Shown: piece after piece, positions 26,084 to 35,205 of the stretch
How the letters are laid out: every line of letters starts with the position of its first letter
Numbering within the stretch: position 1 is the first letter of the stretch
Assembly: GCF_009796785.1 (NCBI RefSeq)
Contig: NZ_CP047026.1
Coordinates: forward strand, 3,702,501-3,766,500
DNA: 64,000 nucleotides
Direction of reading: 5' to 3'
From: Polaribacter sp. L3A8
GTDB lineage: Bacteria > Bacteroidota > Bacteroidia > Flavobacteriales > Flavobacteriaceae
The notes under the pieces: model-generated
What the model was told of the DNA's origin: nothing
What the model saw: the letters and a program-made list of their open reading frames with translations, nothing else
The model's database searches: none
Translations under genes and position numbers: made by a program

Positions 26084-28123
26084 ATGAATATAAAACAGAT
26101 AATTTATGCTTTTTCAGCAGCTGTATTATTGGTGTCTTGTACAGCAGAAACTAAAAAAGAGACGAAAAATGAAACCTTAGAAGTAGCTACAGAATTTAAT
26201 CATTTTGTAGAACAATTTTCAGATATTAAAGTATTACGTTACAAAATACCCGGTTTCGAAGAACTTTCCTTAAAAGAAAAAGAACTTGTGTATTATTTAA
26301 CACAAGCGGGTTTGTCTGGTAGAGATATGATGTGGGATCAAAACTATCGCTACAATTTAAGTATTAGAGAAGCTTTAGAAAGCATCAACAAAAACTACAA
26401 GGGCGATAGAGAAAGTGAAGATTTTAAATTGTTTAAAACCTATTTAAAAAGAGTTTGGTTTTCTAACGGAATTCATCATCATTATTCTAATGATAAAATA
26501 AAACCAGCGTTTACAGAAGCGTATTTTACAAACGATTTATTAAAAAACTCAAATACTGAATTGTCATCAGAAATTGTAGCTATTTTATTTAATGATGTTG
26601 ATGCTAAAAAGGTAACTAAAAAAGCAGGAATTGATAATGTTTTATCTTCTGCAATTAACTTTTATCAATCGGATATTACAGATAAAGAAGTATCAGATTT
26701 TTATAAAACAGCTTATAAAGGGCCAAAAGAGCAGCCAATTGAGGCAGGTTTAAATTCTAAACTAGTTCGTGAAAACGGAAAATTAGTAGAAAAAGTATGG
26801 AAATCTGGCGGGATGTATGGTACTGCCATTGACCATGTTATTGGTTGGTTAGAAAAAGCAAAAGCTGTAGCAGAAAACAACAAGCAAGCAAATGCTTTAG
26901 ATTTGTTAATTGAGTATTATAAAACGGGTAGTTTAGATGTTTGGGATCAATATTGTATTGCTTGGGCAACATCAACCGAAGGTAATATCGATTGGATTAA
27001 TGGTTTTATAGAAGTGTATAACGATCCAAAAGGGTATAGAGGTTCTTATGAAACGGTTGTTCAAATAAAAGATTTTGATATGTCTCGTAAAATGAAAGTT
27101 TTGTCTGAAAATGCACAATGGTTTGAAGATAATGCTCCGCTAGATCCAACTCATAAAAAAGAAAATGTAGTGGGGGTTTCTTACAAAACTGTAAATGTTG
27201 CTGGTGAAGCAGGAGATGCGTCACCAAGTACACCAATTGGAGTAAACTTACCTAATAATAATTGGATTCGTCAGCAACATGGTTCTAAATCGGTTTCTTT
27301 AGGAAACATTATTGGAGCTTATAATAATGTTGGAGGAACAGGTAGGTTAAAAGAGTTTGCAAATGATGATGAAGAAATTAGAATAGAGAAGAAATACGGA
27401 AAAATTGGAGATAAATTACATACGTCTTTACATGAAGTTGTTGGGCATGCTTCTGGTAAAATAAACGAAGGCATTGGGCAGCCTAAAGAAACACTTCAAA
27501 ATTATGCTTCTACTATGGAAGAGGGACGTGCAGATTTAGTTGGTTTGTATTATTTAATGGATGTTAAATTGCAAGAATTAGGCTTAACGGATAATTATAA
27601 AGAATTAGGTATGGCTGCGTATGATGGTTATATTAGAAATGGATTAATGACGCAATTAGTGAGAATTAATTTAGGTGATGATATTGAAGAAGACCACATG
27701 GTAAACAGACAATGGGTTTCTGCTTGGGCATTTGAGCAAGGAAAAAAAGACAATGTAATTGAGAAAATTACAAGAGATGGTAAAACATACTTTAATATAA
27801 ATGATTACAATAAATTAAGAGAAATTTTTGGTCGCTTATTAAAAGAATCACAACGTATAAAGTCTGAAGGGGATTTTGAAGCAGCTAAAAATTTAGTTGA
27901 GGGTTATGGTGTAAAAGTAGATCAACAGATACATAAAGAGGTAATTGAAAGAAATAAACAATTTACTTCTGCCCCTTATAGTGGTTTTGTAAACCCTGTT
28001 TTAGTACCTGTTTTAGATGAAAATGGAAACATTTTAGATGTTAAAGTAACACAACCAAAAAGTTTTGAAGAACAAATGGTATTCTATTCTAAAAATTATA
28101 ATTTTTTAGGAACAGAAAATTAA
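26084..28123 (+). CDS. M49 family dipeptidyl-peptidase III-like lipoprotein
   Basis: A 679-aa zinc metallopeptidase. The M49 zinc motif HEVVGH is at residue 450 and EEGRAD at residue 479, with the catalytic Glu in the first motif. The N-terminus is a lipoprotein signal (IIYAFSAAVLLVSCTAETKK), so it is likely anchored in the periplasm or on the surface, whereas eukaryotic DPP III is cytosolic. It releases dipeptides from short peptides, which suits protein-degrading marine flavobacteria. Such proteins are sometimes misnamed dihydrofolate reductase in databases; the motifs exclude that. The terminator is at 28165-28196. Confidence 0.9.
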   Translation: MNIKQIIYAFSAAVLLVSCTAETKKETKNETLEVATEFNHFVEQFSDIKVLRYKIPGFEELSLKEKELVYYLTQAGLSGRDMMWDQNYRYNLSIREALESINKNYKGDRESEDFKLFKTYLKRVWFSNGIHHHYSNDKIKPAFTEAYFTNDLLKNSNTELSSEIVAILFNDVDAKKVTKKAGIDNVLSSAINFYQSDITDKEVSDFYKTAYKGPKEQPIEAGLNSKLVRENGKLVEKVWKSGGMYGTAIDHVIGWLEKAKAVAENNKQANALDLLIEYYKTGSLDVWDQYCIAWATSTEGNIDWINGFIEVYNDPKGYRGSYETVVQIKDFDMSRKMKVLSENAQWFEDNAPLDPTHKKENVVGVSYKTVNVAGEAGDASPSTPIGVNLPNNNWIRQQHGSKSVSLGNIIGAYNNVGGTGRLKEFANDDEEIRIEKKYGKIGDKLHTSLHEVVGHASGKINEGIGQPKETLQNYASTMEEGRADLVGLYYLMDVKLQELGLTDNYKELGMAAYDGYIRNGLMTQLVRINLGDDIEEDHMVNRQWVSAWAFEQGKKDNVIEKITRDGKTYFNINDYNKLREIFGRLLKESQRIKSEGDFEAAKNLVEGYGVKVDQQIHKEVIERNKQFTSAPYSGFVNPVLVPVLDENGNILDVKVTQPKSFEEQMVFYSKNYNFLGTEN

Positions 28124-28164
28124 TTTTTAGAACTTCTGTAAAAGCAGAAATTTATATAAACATC

Positions 28165-28196
28165 AAAACCGATTCTAATAAGAGTCGGTTTTTTTT
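28165..28196. terminator. Terminator between the M49 gene and the SprF-like gene
   Basis: AAAACCGATTCT pairs with AGAGTCGGTTTT (one G-T pair), has a 4-nt loop and ends in an 8-T run on the plus strand. The minus strand gets a short T-run. Confidence 0.85.
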
Positions 28197-28235
28197 ATGC
28201 TTATAAAAAAGAATTATTGTAATAGATTGTGTATT

Positions 28236-29198
28236 TTAAAAGTAACAACGGTTATGATATAACCAATGTGTGTTTCTGTTTAAGTTGAAATCAAAGGTGA
28301 GTATAATTTCATGAGAACTTAAATTACTACCAGAGCTAGCTAACTTGTAATCATAAGAATAGCCTACTCTATATTTTTTATTAAAGACGATGGCAAATAA
28401 AGCACTAACAGAATTTTCATAACGATAAGACAATCCTGCTTCAAATCTATCTTTATAAATTAAATTAGAATTGATGTCTATAGAAAGAGGTAAGCTAGGA
28501 CTGTATTTTATAATTGTTGATGGCTTAAAAATAAAATCTTGAGATAAATCGAAAATCATTCCTGTAGCTAAAAAGTAATTATGATTACTTGCTCCATAAT
28601 TTTCATCGACATTTTCAATCGTTTTAAATTGATTCGATTTTAAGATGTTAGGTATTGATAACCCAATAAAAAAGGTCTCTTCATAGTACAATCCTCCAAA
28701 ACCTATATTAGGGAATCTTCCACTCGTAGAAGCATAAGATTCATTATCGGTTGTTATCGCATTTGCTAAGTTATTATTAAAAAAAGTTAAACCCCCTTTT
28801 AAACCAAAGGATAATCTTCCGAATCTGGAAGTAGGAAGCGTGTAAGAAGCATCTATATTTATGTTTGTGCTATTTGTTAAGCCTAATTTGTCGTTTATAA
28901 CAGTTGCTCCATAACCAAAACCGTCCTTAGATCTTGCATTTATAGAAAAAGTTTGAGTTCTTGGAGCACCTTCAAAACCAACCCATTGTTGACGAGACAA
29001 TAAGGAGATGTTTAAATCTGCTCTAGAGCCAACAAAAGCAGGGTTTAATATCTGCATATTGTACATATATTGTGTATAATGTGGGGCTTGTTGGGCGTAG
29101 TTAATTGTGTTAAATAAAAGAATTAAGATGACAACAACAAAGTGTTGTCTATAAAAATATTCAATTCTTAAATTTTTTAAGGGGGTTTTGTATATCAT
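28236..29198 (-). CDS. PorP/SprF family type IX secretion outer-membrane protein
   Basis: A 320-aa outer-membrane protein with a long signal region (residues 1-36, ending NTINYAQQ), the PorP/SprF mark HYTQYMYNMQILNPAFVGSR, and beta strands up to the end. In gliding flavobacteria SprF helps the T9SS secrete and attach the SprB adhesin, and SprF paralogues pair with specific large substrates. Its ATG overlaps the TGA of the adhesin gene (ATGA), so the two are translationally coupled and this one likely serves that adhesin. Confidence 0.92.
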   Translation of the reverse strand: MIYKTPLKNLRIEYFYRQHFVVVILILLFNTINYAQQAPHYTQYMYNMQILNPAFVGSRADLNISLLSRQQWVGFEGAPRTQTFSINARSKDGFGYGATVINDKLGLTNSTNINIDASYTLPTSRFGRLSFGLKGGLTFFNNNLANAITTDNESYASTSGRFPNIGFGGLYYEETFFIGLSIPNILKSNQFKTIENVDENYGASNHNYFLATGMIFDLSQDFIFKPSTIIKYSPSLPLSIDINSNLIYKDRFEAGLSYRYENSVSALFAIVFNKKYRVGYSYDYKLASSGSNLSSHEIILTFDFNLNRNTHWLYHNRCYF

Positions 29199-32100
29199 CT
29201 TATTAATTGAATAAAACTTCTTTTTGGGTTTGTAATACCATCATTAAAATCTAAAGTGTAATAATACACTCCTTCCGTAACTGGTATTCCATTATTTGTG
29301 CCATTCCACCATTCTGGGTTTGTGTCTCCATTGTTATTATAAGTATATACTTCACTTCCCCAACGGTCCATTATGGTAATTTTAAAGTATGGAAATTTAG
29401 ACAATCCATTAATTTCAAATTCATCACTTTTTCCATCTCCGTTTGGTGTAAACAAGTTGGGGTAATCATTGTCTTCTATGGTTCCAATTCCAAATGTTAT
29501 CGGAGAAAGGTTAGAAATATCTTTAGATGTTATTGTAGCTTGTAATAACATTGTTTCTGTATTTTCATTTAAATTATCATCTATGGTTAATATTGCTTGT
29601 GTTATAGATGCTGTATATGCAGGAATTGAAGTACTCGTTGATAAATTTTGATAATCTTCCAAATCGCTTGCAGTTTCGTTAACTGTATTTAAATTAAAAT
29701 TGATAGGAAGTGAGTTTTGCATTGGTTCTTCTGTATCTGGGTTTACAAGTGAAATTGTAAAAACTAAAGTATTTCCTTCCATAACCGTTACATTGTCTAT
29801 AAGTACTTTTGGTTCTGGGTTAATATCTAGTATTGTTCCTGTTTTTGTTAAGTCTTGCGCACCTACATTTGTTGATGCAGCTACTCCTAACACATTTAAA
29901 AACTCATCTGGTTCATTTAAATTATCAATTTTAGTAGGAATGTTAAATGAGGTTTCAATATTAGGATTATTAGGGTCTACAGTTTCTTCTATTGTTAAGG
30001 TTGTGTAAAAAGAATTGTAATCATCTGGACTTATTGCAGATCCATTAGTTGTATTTATATCAATATAAATAGGTCTTGATGATGGATTACTTATAGTAAC
30101 AATGTGTTCTAAATCTTCACCTTCATTACTGATGGCATTGTTCATTGTTATTGAAGGAACTTCATCATCATCTAAAATAGTAGCAACTCCACTTATTTCT
30201 GTGTTAATGGTGTTGTTAGAGGTTATTTTGCCGTTTAAAGTAAATAGTTCATCCAGTTCATCAATAAGATCTTGTAAAGAAGCAACTGTAAAATGATCTA
30301 CCTCTGTAAAAGGAGGGACGGTTAAAGTAACAGCTGTTTTCTTATCATAATCAAAAGGAGCAGTGGCTATATTGTATTTTTCTGTTGTGTCTGTTCCATC
30401 TTCTGTAGTAAAACTAATATGAATTGGAGATGCACTTTGAATTAATTTAGACTGATCATTTTTTTTAACTAATGAAATGGTAAAAATTGCATCTTCACTT
30501 TCATTTACAGTAACATTATCAATAAGTACCACAATGGCTATGATCTCTCTCCAATCTCTGTCAACATCATCAGCATCACCATCAGGTGTATCTATGTTTG
30601 GGAAATCTGTAGGAATTTGACCGTTTGTAGGGTTTAAAATAGTGTTATCCGTATCAAAAGCATCATCTAAACCATCATTATCGCTGTCTAAATTTAAAGC
30701 TATTGTTTCTGCAATTCCGTCATTGTTAAAATCCCAACCCTCAATGGCATCATTACGGATGTCGTTATCAGAATTGATATCAATATAATCTGGAGTCGCA
30801 TCTCTATCTGTGTCTGTTGGTGTAATTCCGTTTGGATATGCTGTGTCAATTCCTAAATCCGTAATAGTTCCGTTTGGTGCTTTGTAATTAGCAGTTGTTT
30901 GTCCTTCGATATTATCAACAATTCCATCTCCATCAGCATCAATATCTATAAAATTAGGAGTCTTGCTTCTGTCTGTATTCGGAATTGTATAATTCGTTGC
31001 AGTTGTAAGAGAATCGTTATTTTCAACAGTATTGTCAAGTCCGTTTGTACCAACACTTTTATTTGTTCTACCAGTACGGTTGGTATCTGAAGCTTTATTA
31101 CCGGCCTCTACAATATCTAAAATACCATCATTATCACTATCTAAATCAAAGTGGTTTGGTACGCCGTCATTATCAAAATCAAAAAGATCTACAATACCAT
31201 CGTTATTAGCATCAACACCATAATCGGTATCTCTGTAGTTAGGTGTTAAATCTCCATCATGATCATCTAAAGGATTTAAGCCGTTATATTCATCAATATC
31301 TCGTATGGTATCATTATCGTCGTCAATATCAGTAACATTTGTAATTCCATCATTATCTGTATCTGTGGATGCGTTTACAGCTACAGAACCCCTAGAAGTT
31401 ATAACTCTATTTAAAGGATCTGTTGCAGAAAAAACAGAAGTATTGGTACCCAAACAGTCTTCATTTAAAATTACAGAAAATTGAACCGTAATGGACTCTC
31501 CTTTCATTAATATACCCGATGTACCGTTAAAAAAATCAATATCAGATGTTCCGTTATAATCAGGGTTTAAGGTTGGGTCTGTTGTTGCGCTAGAGCTTTC
31601 TATAAAAGGAGTGCTCACAGAAACAATGTTTCCAGAACAAATATTCTTTAAGTTGTCTTGTAATTTAAGGTTTTCTAATTGTACAATATTACTCGTGTTT
31701 TTTATGGTAAGCTGAAACGTAATTTCTTGGTGTTCTAAGATACCATTTGGAATTTTATCTATTTTTGATATTGTTTTTTGATTACTCGTTAAAGAGTTAA
31801 ATAAAAACACCATACTTGCCGATGTACAGCTACATTGCAATGAAGAAGACACTGGGTTTATAGGTGAATTAGTAGGGTAATATCTATCTAGATGATTTCC
31901 TAAACTATCTGACCAATTTACAAAAGAATAACCTCTGTTGTTAGCTGAAGTTGTTTCATCAAACCCATCTAAGATTCCTTGTGTTTGAGAAAGTTGTAAT
32001 TGATTAAAATGATTTGTCTGAGAAGAAGAAAAAGGGGCTGTTAAATAAAATATTTCTAAAATTACGGTTTCTCCTGCATCAAGAGAATTATTAGGCATTA

Positions 32101-33916
32101 GTAATTGCGTGTTTGTGTTTCCGTTATAAGAGTCATTAACAGTAACTGTAGGTCCAGAGATTTGGGTAATTTTAAGTTCATTAAAAACAATTCGTTTATC
32201 TAAGAAATTACCTAGTCCCATGTTGTAATTAACATTGTTGGCAGTAGCAGTTCCTTCATTTGTTATAATTACTCTATTGGTGTAATCGAAAGTTCCATCT
32301 GGATTTACAGTTGGTTTTGGTACTGGAACATATAAACCACCTGCTATAATAGCCTCTGTGGTATGAAAATCTTTAAGTAATAAGTCTGTAGAATGGCTTC
32401 CTATTGTTGATGTAACCTCTAAAACGTGGTTAAAATCGATGCCAGAACCAGAAGGAGTAGGGCTTGGTCTACCATTACAAAAAGGATTTACAATAACACA
32501 AAACTCTATATTAATAGATTGCCTTGGGTATAAGGTAAAATTATTTATGGCATTTTGGTTAAAAATAGAATTTGATGTAGCCTTAAAAAAATCATCATTT
32601 ATAGCATCATTATTAAACTCTAAAGGATAAGGATTGCCTACGTAATCTTTAACAGCAGTTGTGTTAATAGTAACACCTTCTACTTGAGTAACACATCCGT
32701 TTCCATAAATAGCGTTTAATTGATTTGTTAAATCTATGTTTTTAATAAGGTTTGTAGCATGATAATCTCTTGCTGTACTTGTGTTTGTAAGGGTTGTACT
32801 GTATTTAATTTTGTACATTCCATCTACAGTATATCCTTGGTTACAACTAGATAGCGATTTAATTTCTATTAGATTTGTAATATGTTCTACTGTTAAATAT
32901 AAAGTAGCCGTGTCTGTAAAAGTTCCGTCAGAAACGGTATAGTTAATTGCAGGAACATTACCTGTGTAATCTTTAGTAGGAATGAATGTATAGCTACCAT
33001 CCGCTTTAAAAGTAATACTACCTTGTATAAAGGAAGCTGTTTGTCCTATAGTGTAAGTGATATTATTTACTGTAAATTCTGTAACAGATAAAGCATTGTT
33101 ATCTCTATCTGTATCATTTATTAAAACACCAGGGCCATCCACTTTTAGAGTGGTATTTATCTCTGCAGTATCATAATTGTTTTTCGCCTCTGGCGGATAT
33201 AAGTTAATAATTTTAATATCTAAATTAGCAGAACCGGTAAAAGTTCCGTCAGAAACGGTATAGTTAATTGTAGGGATGCCATTATTATAATCTGAAGCAG
33301 GAGTAAAGTAAAAACTACCATCTGCATTTATAGAAATAGACCCTTCATAAAAAACAGCTTTTTCACCAACGGTGTAGCTTATTGTATCTATTTTAAAGGA
33401 TGTAATTAATAAAGTGTTTCCATCTTTATCTGTATCATTATTTAATAAACCTGGGGCATAAATATTTAGAGCTGCGTTTGTTTCTGTTGTATAATTATCA
33501 TTTTTTGGATCTGGCGGATATACATTAATAATGCTAAGGGTTAAATCAGCAGCATTGGTATAAGTTCCATCAGAAATGATATAGTTAACCATAAGAGTAA
33601 TGTTATTATCATTAGCTGTAGGATTAAAAATAAAACCACCATTAGCTTTTATAGAAATAGTACCTTCGGGTAAACTAGCAGTATCACCAGCGGAATATGT
33701 ATTGCCGTTTGCAGAAAAGCCTGTTACCTTTAAAAGATCTCCATCTGGGTCTTTATCATTAGCTAATACACCAAGAGAATCAATTCTTAGTGTTGTATTT
33801 GTTTTGGTAGAGTAGCTATCTGGTTCTGCTGTAGGAGCTGTTTGAGCTGTAACAAATTGAGAGAATAATAATAGGAATATAAATATTCTATATTTATTTT
33901 TTTTAGGGGTTATCAT
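29195..33916 (-). CDS. Large T9SS adhesin with type B C-terminal domain
   Basis: A 1573-aa secreted surface protein. The signal peptide is residues 1-25. Three tandem cadherin-like (tandem-95) repeats of about 105 residues lie at 28-345 (VLANDKDPDGD, LLNNDTDKDG, VLINDTDRDN). DUF11-like beta modules fill 345-840, and thrombospondin-type-3 Asp-rich calcium repeats lie at about 850-1120 (DTDNDGI, DDDNDT, DSDNDGI). Calx-beta-like repeats occupy about 1128-1478, and the C-terminal domain from about residue 1485 (FTPNGDGKSDEF, PEWWNGTNNGIPVTEGVYYY) is the gliding-motility/CHU_C type B sorting signal. Expected to be exported by the T9SS and fixed at the surface with its SprF partner. Confidence 0.93.
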   Translation of the reverse strand: MITPKKNKYRIFIFLLLFSQFVTAQTAPTAEPDSYSTKTNTTLRIDSLGVLANDKDPDGDLLKVTGFSANGNTYSAGDTASLPEGTISIKANGGFIFNPTANDNNITLMVNYIISDGTYTNAADLTLSIINVYPPDPKNDNYTTETNAALNIYAPGLLNNDTDKDGNTLLITSFKIDTISYTVGEKAVFYEGSISINADGSFYFTPASDYNNGIPTINYTVSDGTFTGSANLDIKIINLYPPEAKNNYDTAEINTTLKVDGPGVLINDTDRDNNALSVTEFTVNNITYTIGQTASFIQGSITFKADGSYTFIPTKDYTGNVPAINYTVSDGTFTDTATLYLTVEHITNLIEIKSLSSCNQGYTVDGMYKIKYSTTLTNTSTARDYHATNLIKNIDLTNQLNAIYGNGCVTQVEGVTINTTAVKDYVGNPYPLEFNNDAINDDFFKATSNSIFNQNAINNFTLYPRQSINIEFCVIVNPFCNGRPSPTPSGSGIDFNHVLEVTSTIGSHSTDLLLKDFHTTEAIIAGGLYVPVPKPTVNPDGTFDYTNRVIITNEGTATANNVNYNMGLGNFLDKRIVFNELKITQISGPTVTVNDSYNGNTNTQLLMPNNSLDAGETVILEIFYLTAPFSSSQTNHFNQLQLSQTQGILDGFDETTSANNRGYSFVNWSDSLGNHLDRYYPTNSPINPVSSSLQCSCTSASMVFLFNSLTSNQKTISKIDKIPNGILEHQEITFQLTIKNTSNIVQLENLKLQDNLKNICSGNIVSVSTPFIESSSATTDPTLNPDYNGTSDIDFFNGTSGILMKGESITVQFSVILNEDCLGTNTSVFSATDPLNRVITSRGSVAVNASTDTDNDGITNVTDIDDDNDTIRDIDEYNGLNPLDDHDGDLTPNYRDTDYGVDANNDGIVDLFDFDNDGVPNHFDLDSDNDGILDIVEAGNKASDTNRTGRTNKSVGTNGLDNTVENNDSLTTATNYTIPNTDRSKTPNFIDIDADGDGIVDNIEGQTTANYKAPNGTITDLGIDTAYPNGITPTDTDRDATPDYIDINSDNDIRNDAIEGWDFNNDGIAETIALNLDSDNDGLDDAFDTDNTILNPTNGQIPTDFPNIDTPDGDADDVDRDWREIIAIVVLIDNVTVNESEDAIFTISLVKKNDQSKLIQSASPIHISFTTEDGTDTTEKYNIATAPFDYDKKTAVTLTVPPFTEVDHFTVASLQDLIDELDELFTLNGKITSNNTINTEISGVATILDDDEVPSITMNNAISNEGEDLEHIVTISNPSSRPIYIDINTTNGSAISPDDYNSFYTTLTIEETVDPNNPNIETSFNIPTKIDNLNEPDEFLNVLGVAASTNVGAQDLTKTGTILDINPEPKVLIDNVTVMEGNTLVFTISLVNPDTEEPMQNSLPINFNLNTVNETASDLEDYQNLSTSTSIPAYTASITQAILTIDDNLNENTETMLLQATITSKDISNLSPITFGIGTIEDNDYPNLFTPNGDGKSDEFEINGLSKFPYFKITIMDRWGSEVYTYNNNGDTNPEWWNGTNNGIPVTEGVYYYTLDFNDGITNPKRSFIQLIR

Positions 33917-33937
33917 TTTATTAGGGGATAAATGATT
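33910..33937 (-). promoter_or_regulatory. Leader hairpin containing the adhesin start codon
   Basis: In mRNA sense AUCAUUU, an 11-nt C-rich loop and AAAUGAU form a 7-bp stem that includes the AUG of the adhesin gene. The same arrangement, with the same stem and a related loop, precedes the 57-codon gene at 34075-34248. Confidence 0.5.
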
Positions 33938-34074
33938 TTAATAAGTAAATGTTAAAAGACGTAGATCTATTTTAAATATATCTGGGTAAATTATAGTTTT
34001 ATGCTATAGAGAAATTAGGGCTTTGCCATGAAAATCTAGTGATTGAATAATTATCCAATCCTAAGATTGTATCA

Positions 34075-34248
34075 TTAACGAACAAACTTAAATGAAGATT
34101 TTTTTTGAATAGAATAGTTATTCTTTGGTACTTCTGTATCTGCTAATGCAAATTTATTGAAGAATACATAAAATAGAATAAATAATAGTAGTAGACTTAC
34201 AGAATATAATACAAACGTTTTGTATTTACTTTTTTTAGGGGTTATCAT
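34075..34248 (-). CDS. 57-aa exported or membrane-anchored peptide, adhesin-leader paralogue
   Basis: A complete 58-codon frame, ATG at 34248 to TAA at 34075-34077. The product begins MITPKKSKYKTFVLYSVSLL, continues as a hydrophobic stretch to about residue 31, has ALA (possible signal-peptidase site, residues 34-36), and ends NYSIQKKSSFKFVR. Its leader and first nine codons closely match those of the adhesin gene downstream (MITPKKNKY). The likely mature part is 21 mainly basic residues, or it stays anchored by the hydrophobic segment. No family is recognised. It lies directly upstream of the adhesin on the same strand. Confidence 0.6.
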   Translation of the reverse strand: MITPKKSKYKTFVLYSVSLLLLFILFYVFFNKFALADTEVPKNNYSIQKKSSFKFVR

Positions 34249-34266
34249 TTCTAGGGGGGTTAAATG
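34239..34266 (-). promoter_or_regulatory. Leader hairpin of the 57-codon gene
   Basis: In mRNA sense AUCAUUU, an 11-nt loop containing six C, and AAAUGAU (with the start codon) form a 7-bp stem. TAACCCC occurs on both sides of the AUG. Confidence 0.45.
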
Positions 34267-34333
34267 ATTAATTAGATATCTATAAAAGTATATAAAAATA
34301 TTTACTTTACAAGTAAAATGTCTATTTTTTTTT

Positions 34334-34369
34334 AAAAAAAAAGTATTTAAATTACAAATATGTAATTTA
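34334..34369 (-). terminator. Likely terminator of the 68-aa membrane-protein gene
   Basis: TAAATTACA-AATA-TGTAATTTA forms a 9-bp stem. On the minus strand it is followed after 5 nt by a 9-T run, 24 bp beyond the stop of the gene at 34393. Confidence 0.6.
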
Positions 34370-34392
34370 TTTTAAGCTGTTGTTTTTTTAGT

Positions 34393-34599
34393 TTATTGAC
34401 CAAAAAGTAATCTAATGGCTATAAAGACCGCAATAATAAGACCTCCGTACATAAGAACCTTTTTTCCGGCATCTTTATAATAACGTTCATGATTTTTAAT
34501 GTCTTTTCTGTAACTGTAAATCATTAAAGCTATAAAAGAAATGATAAAGAAAATCATAAAAATAATTCTTCCTGTTGTAAAATAAGCGCTTAAAAACAT
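34393..34599 (-). CDS. Small two-segment membrane protein
   Basis: A 68-aa protein with hydrophobic segments at about residues 10-29 and 47-65, separated by a basic loop rich in Lys and Arg (YSYRKDIKNHERYYKDAGKK). I recognise no family. It has a convincing promoter and a terminator, so it is probably real and monocistronic. It lies between the adhesin locus and the NTP pyrophosphohydrolase gene, which runs in the other direction. Confidence 0.6.
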   Translation of the reverse strand: MFLSAYFTTGRIIFMIFFIISFIALMIYSYRKDIKNHERYYKDAGKKVLMYGGLIIAVFIAIRLLFGQ

Positions 34600-34704
34600 A
34601 GTTTATATTCTTTATAAGTTTTGAATTATTAGCAGAAAAGAAGCTTTTATTTTATCAGAAAGTTTCTATATATTGTCTAACTAAATCAACATAATTTTAT
34701 TTTG

Positions 34705-34731
34705 CAAAAATACAAATTAAAAGAAGAACAA
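34705..34731 (-). promoter_or_regulatory. Bacteroidota promoter for the 68-aa gene
   Basis: On the minus strand TTG (34731-34729), a 16-nt spacer and TATTTTTG (34712-34705), about 105 bp upstream of the start codon. Confidence 0.5.
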
Positions 34732-34814
34732 TATCTTTTTTGGAGTAACTTCTAGCATTAGAAAATTATAGATAGAATGCTTTAAGTAAATAATTATAAA
34801 TACATATATAAGTA

Positions 34815-35201
34815 ATGAAAAACAAAATAGCAGCAGTAACTGAATTTCATACTGCTTTTAAACTAAACATGAATCAAGAACCAATTGTAAACATTGGTGA
34901 AGATAGAAAAAAACTTCGCTTTGATTTAATGAAAGAAGAAAATGAAGAGTACTTAGAAGCAGCAGAAAACAATGATTTGGTTGAGGTTGCAGATGCCTTA
35001 GGAGATATGTTATATATTTTATGTGGTACTATTATAGAACACGGTATGCAAGATAAAATTGAAGAGGTTTTTAATGAAATTCAACGAAGCAATATGAGTA
35101 AATTAGGTGAAGACGGTAAACCTATTTACAGAGAAGATGGTAAAGTTTTAAAAGGGCCTAATTATTTTAAACCCAATATTGCAGAAATTTTAGAAAAGTA
35201 A
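34815..35201 (+). CDS. MazG/HisE-like nucleoside triphosphate pyrophosphohydrolase
   Basis: A 128-aa all-alpha NTP pyrophosphatase. The metal-binding set lies in KEENEEYLEAAENNDLVEVA followed by DALGDMLY (EExxE with an ExxxD on the next helix). The family removes pyrophosphate from non-canonical or damaged nucleotides and includes the Deinococcus DR2231 type. The C-terminal KPIYREDGKVLKGPNYFKP is typical of the Bacteroidota subgroup. Substrate cannot be told from sequence. It converges on the next gene with a 4-bp gap. Confidence 0.85.
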   Translation: MKNKIAAVTEFHTAFKLNMNQEPIVNIGEDRKKLRFDLMKEENEEYLEAAENNDLVEVADALGDMLYILCGTIIEHGMQDKIEEVFNEIQRSNMSKLGEDGKPIYREDGKVLKGPNYFKPNIAEILEK

Positions 35202-35205
35202 AATT

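Noticed and set aside
26084..28123. Dihydrofolate reductase naming for the M49 gene
   Set aside because: HEVVGH and EEGRAD identify an M49 peptidase; the real folA is at 24285.
29469..33815. Several plus-strand frames of 60-100 codons inside the adhesin gene
   Set aside because: They arise from Ser/Val-rich complements of the repeat-rich coding sequence and lack start signals.
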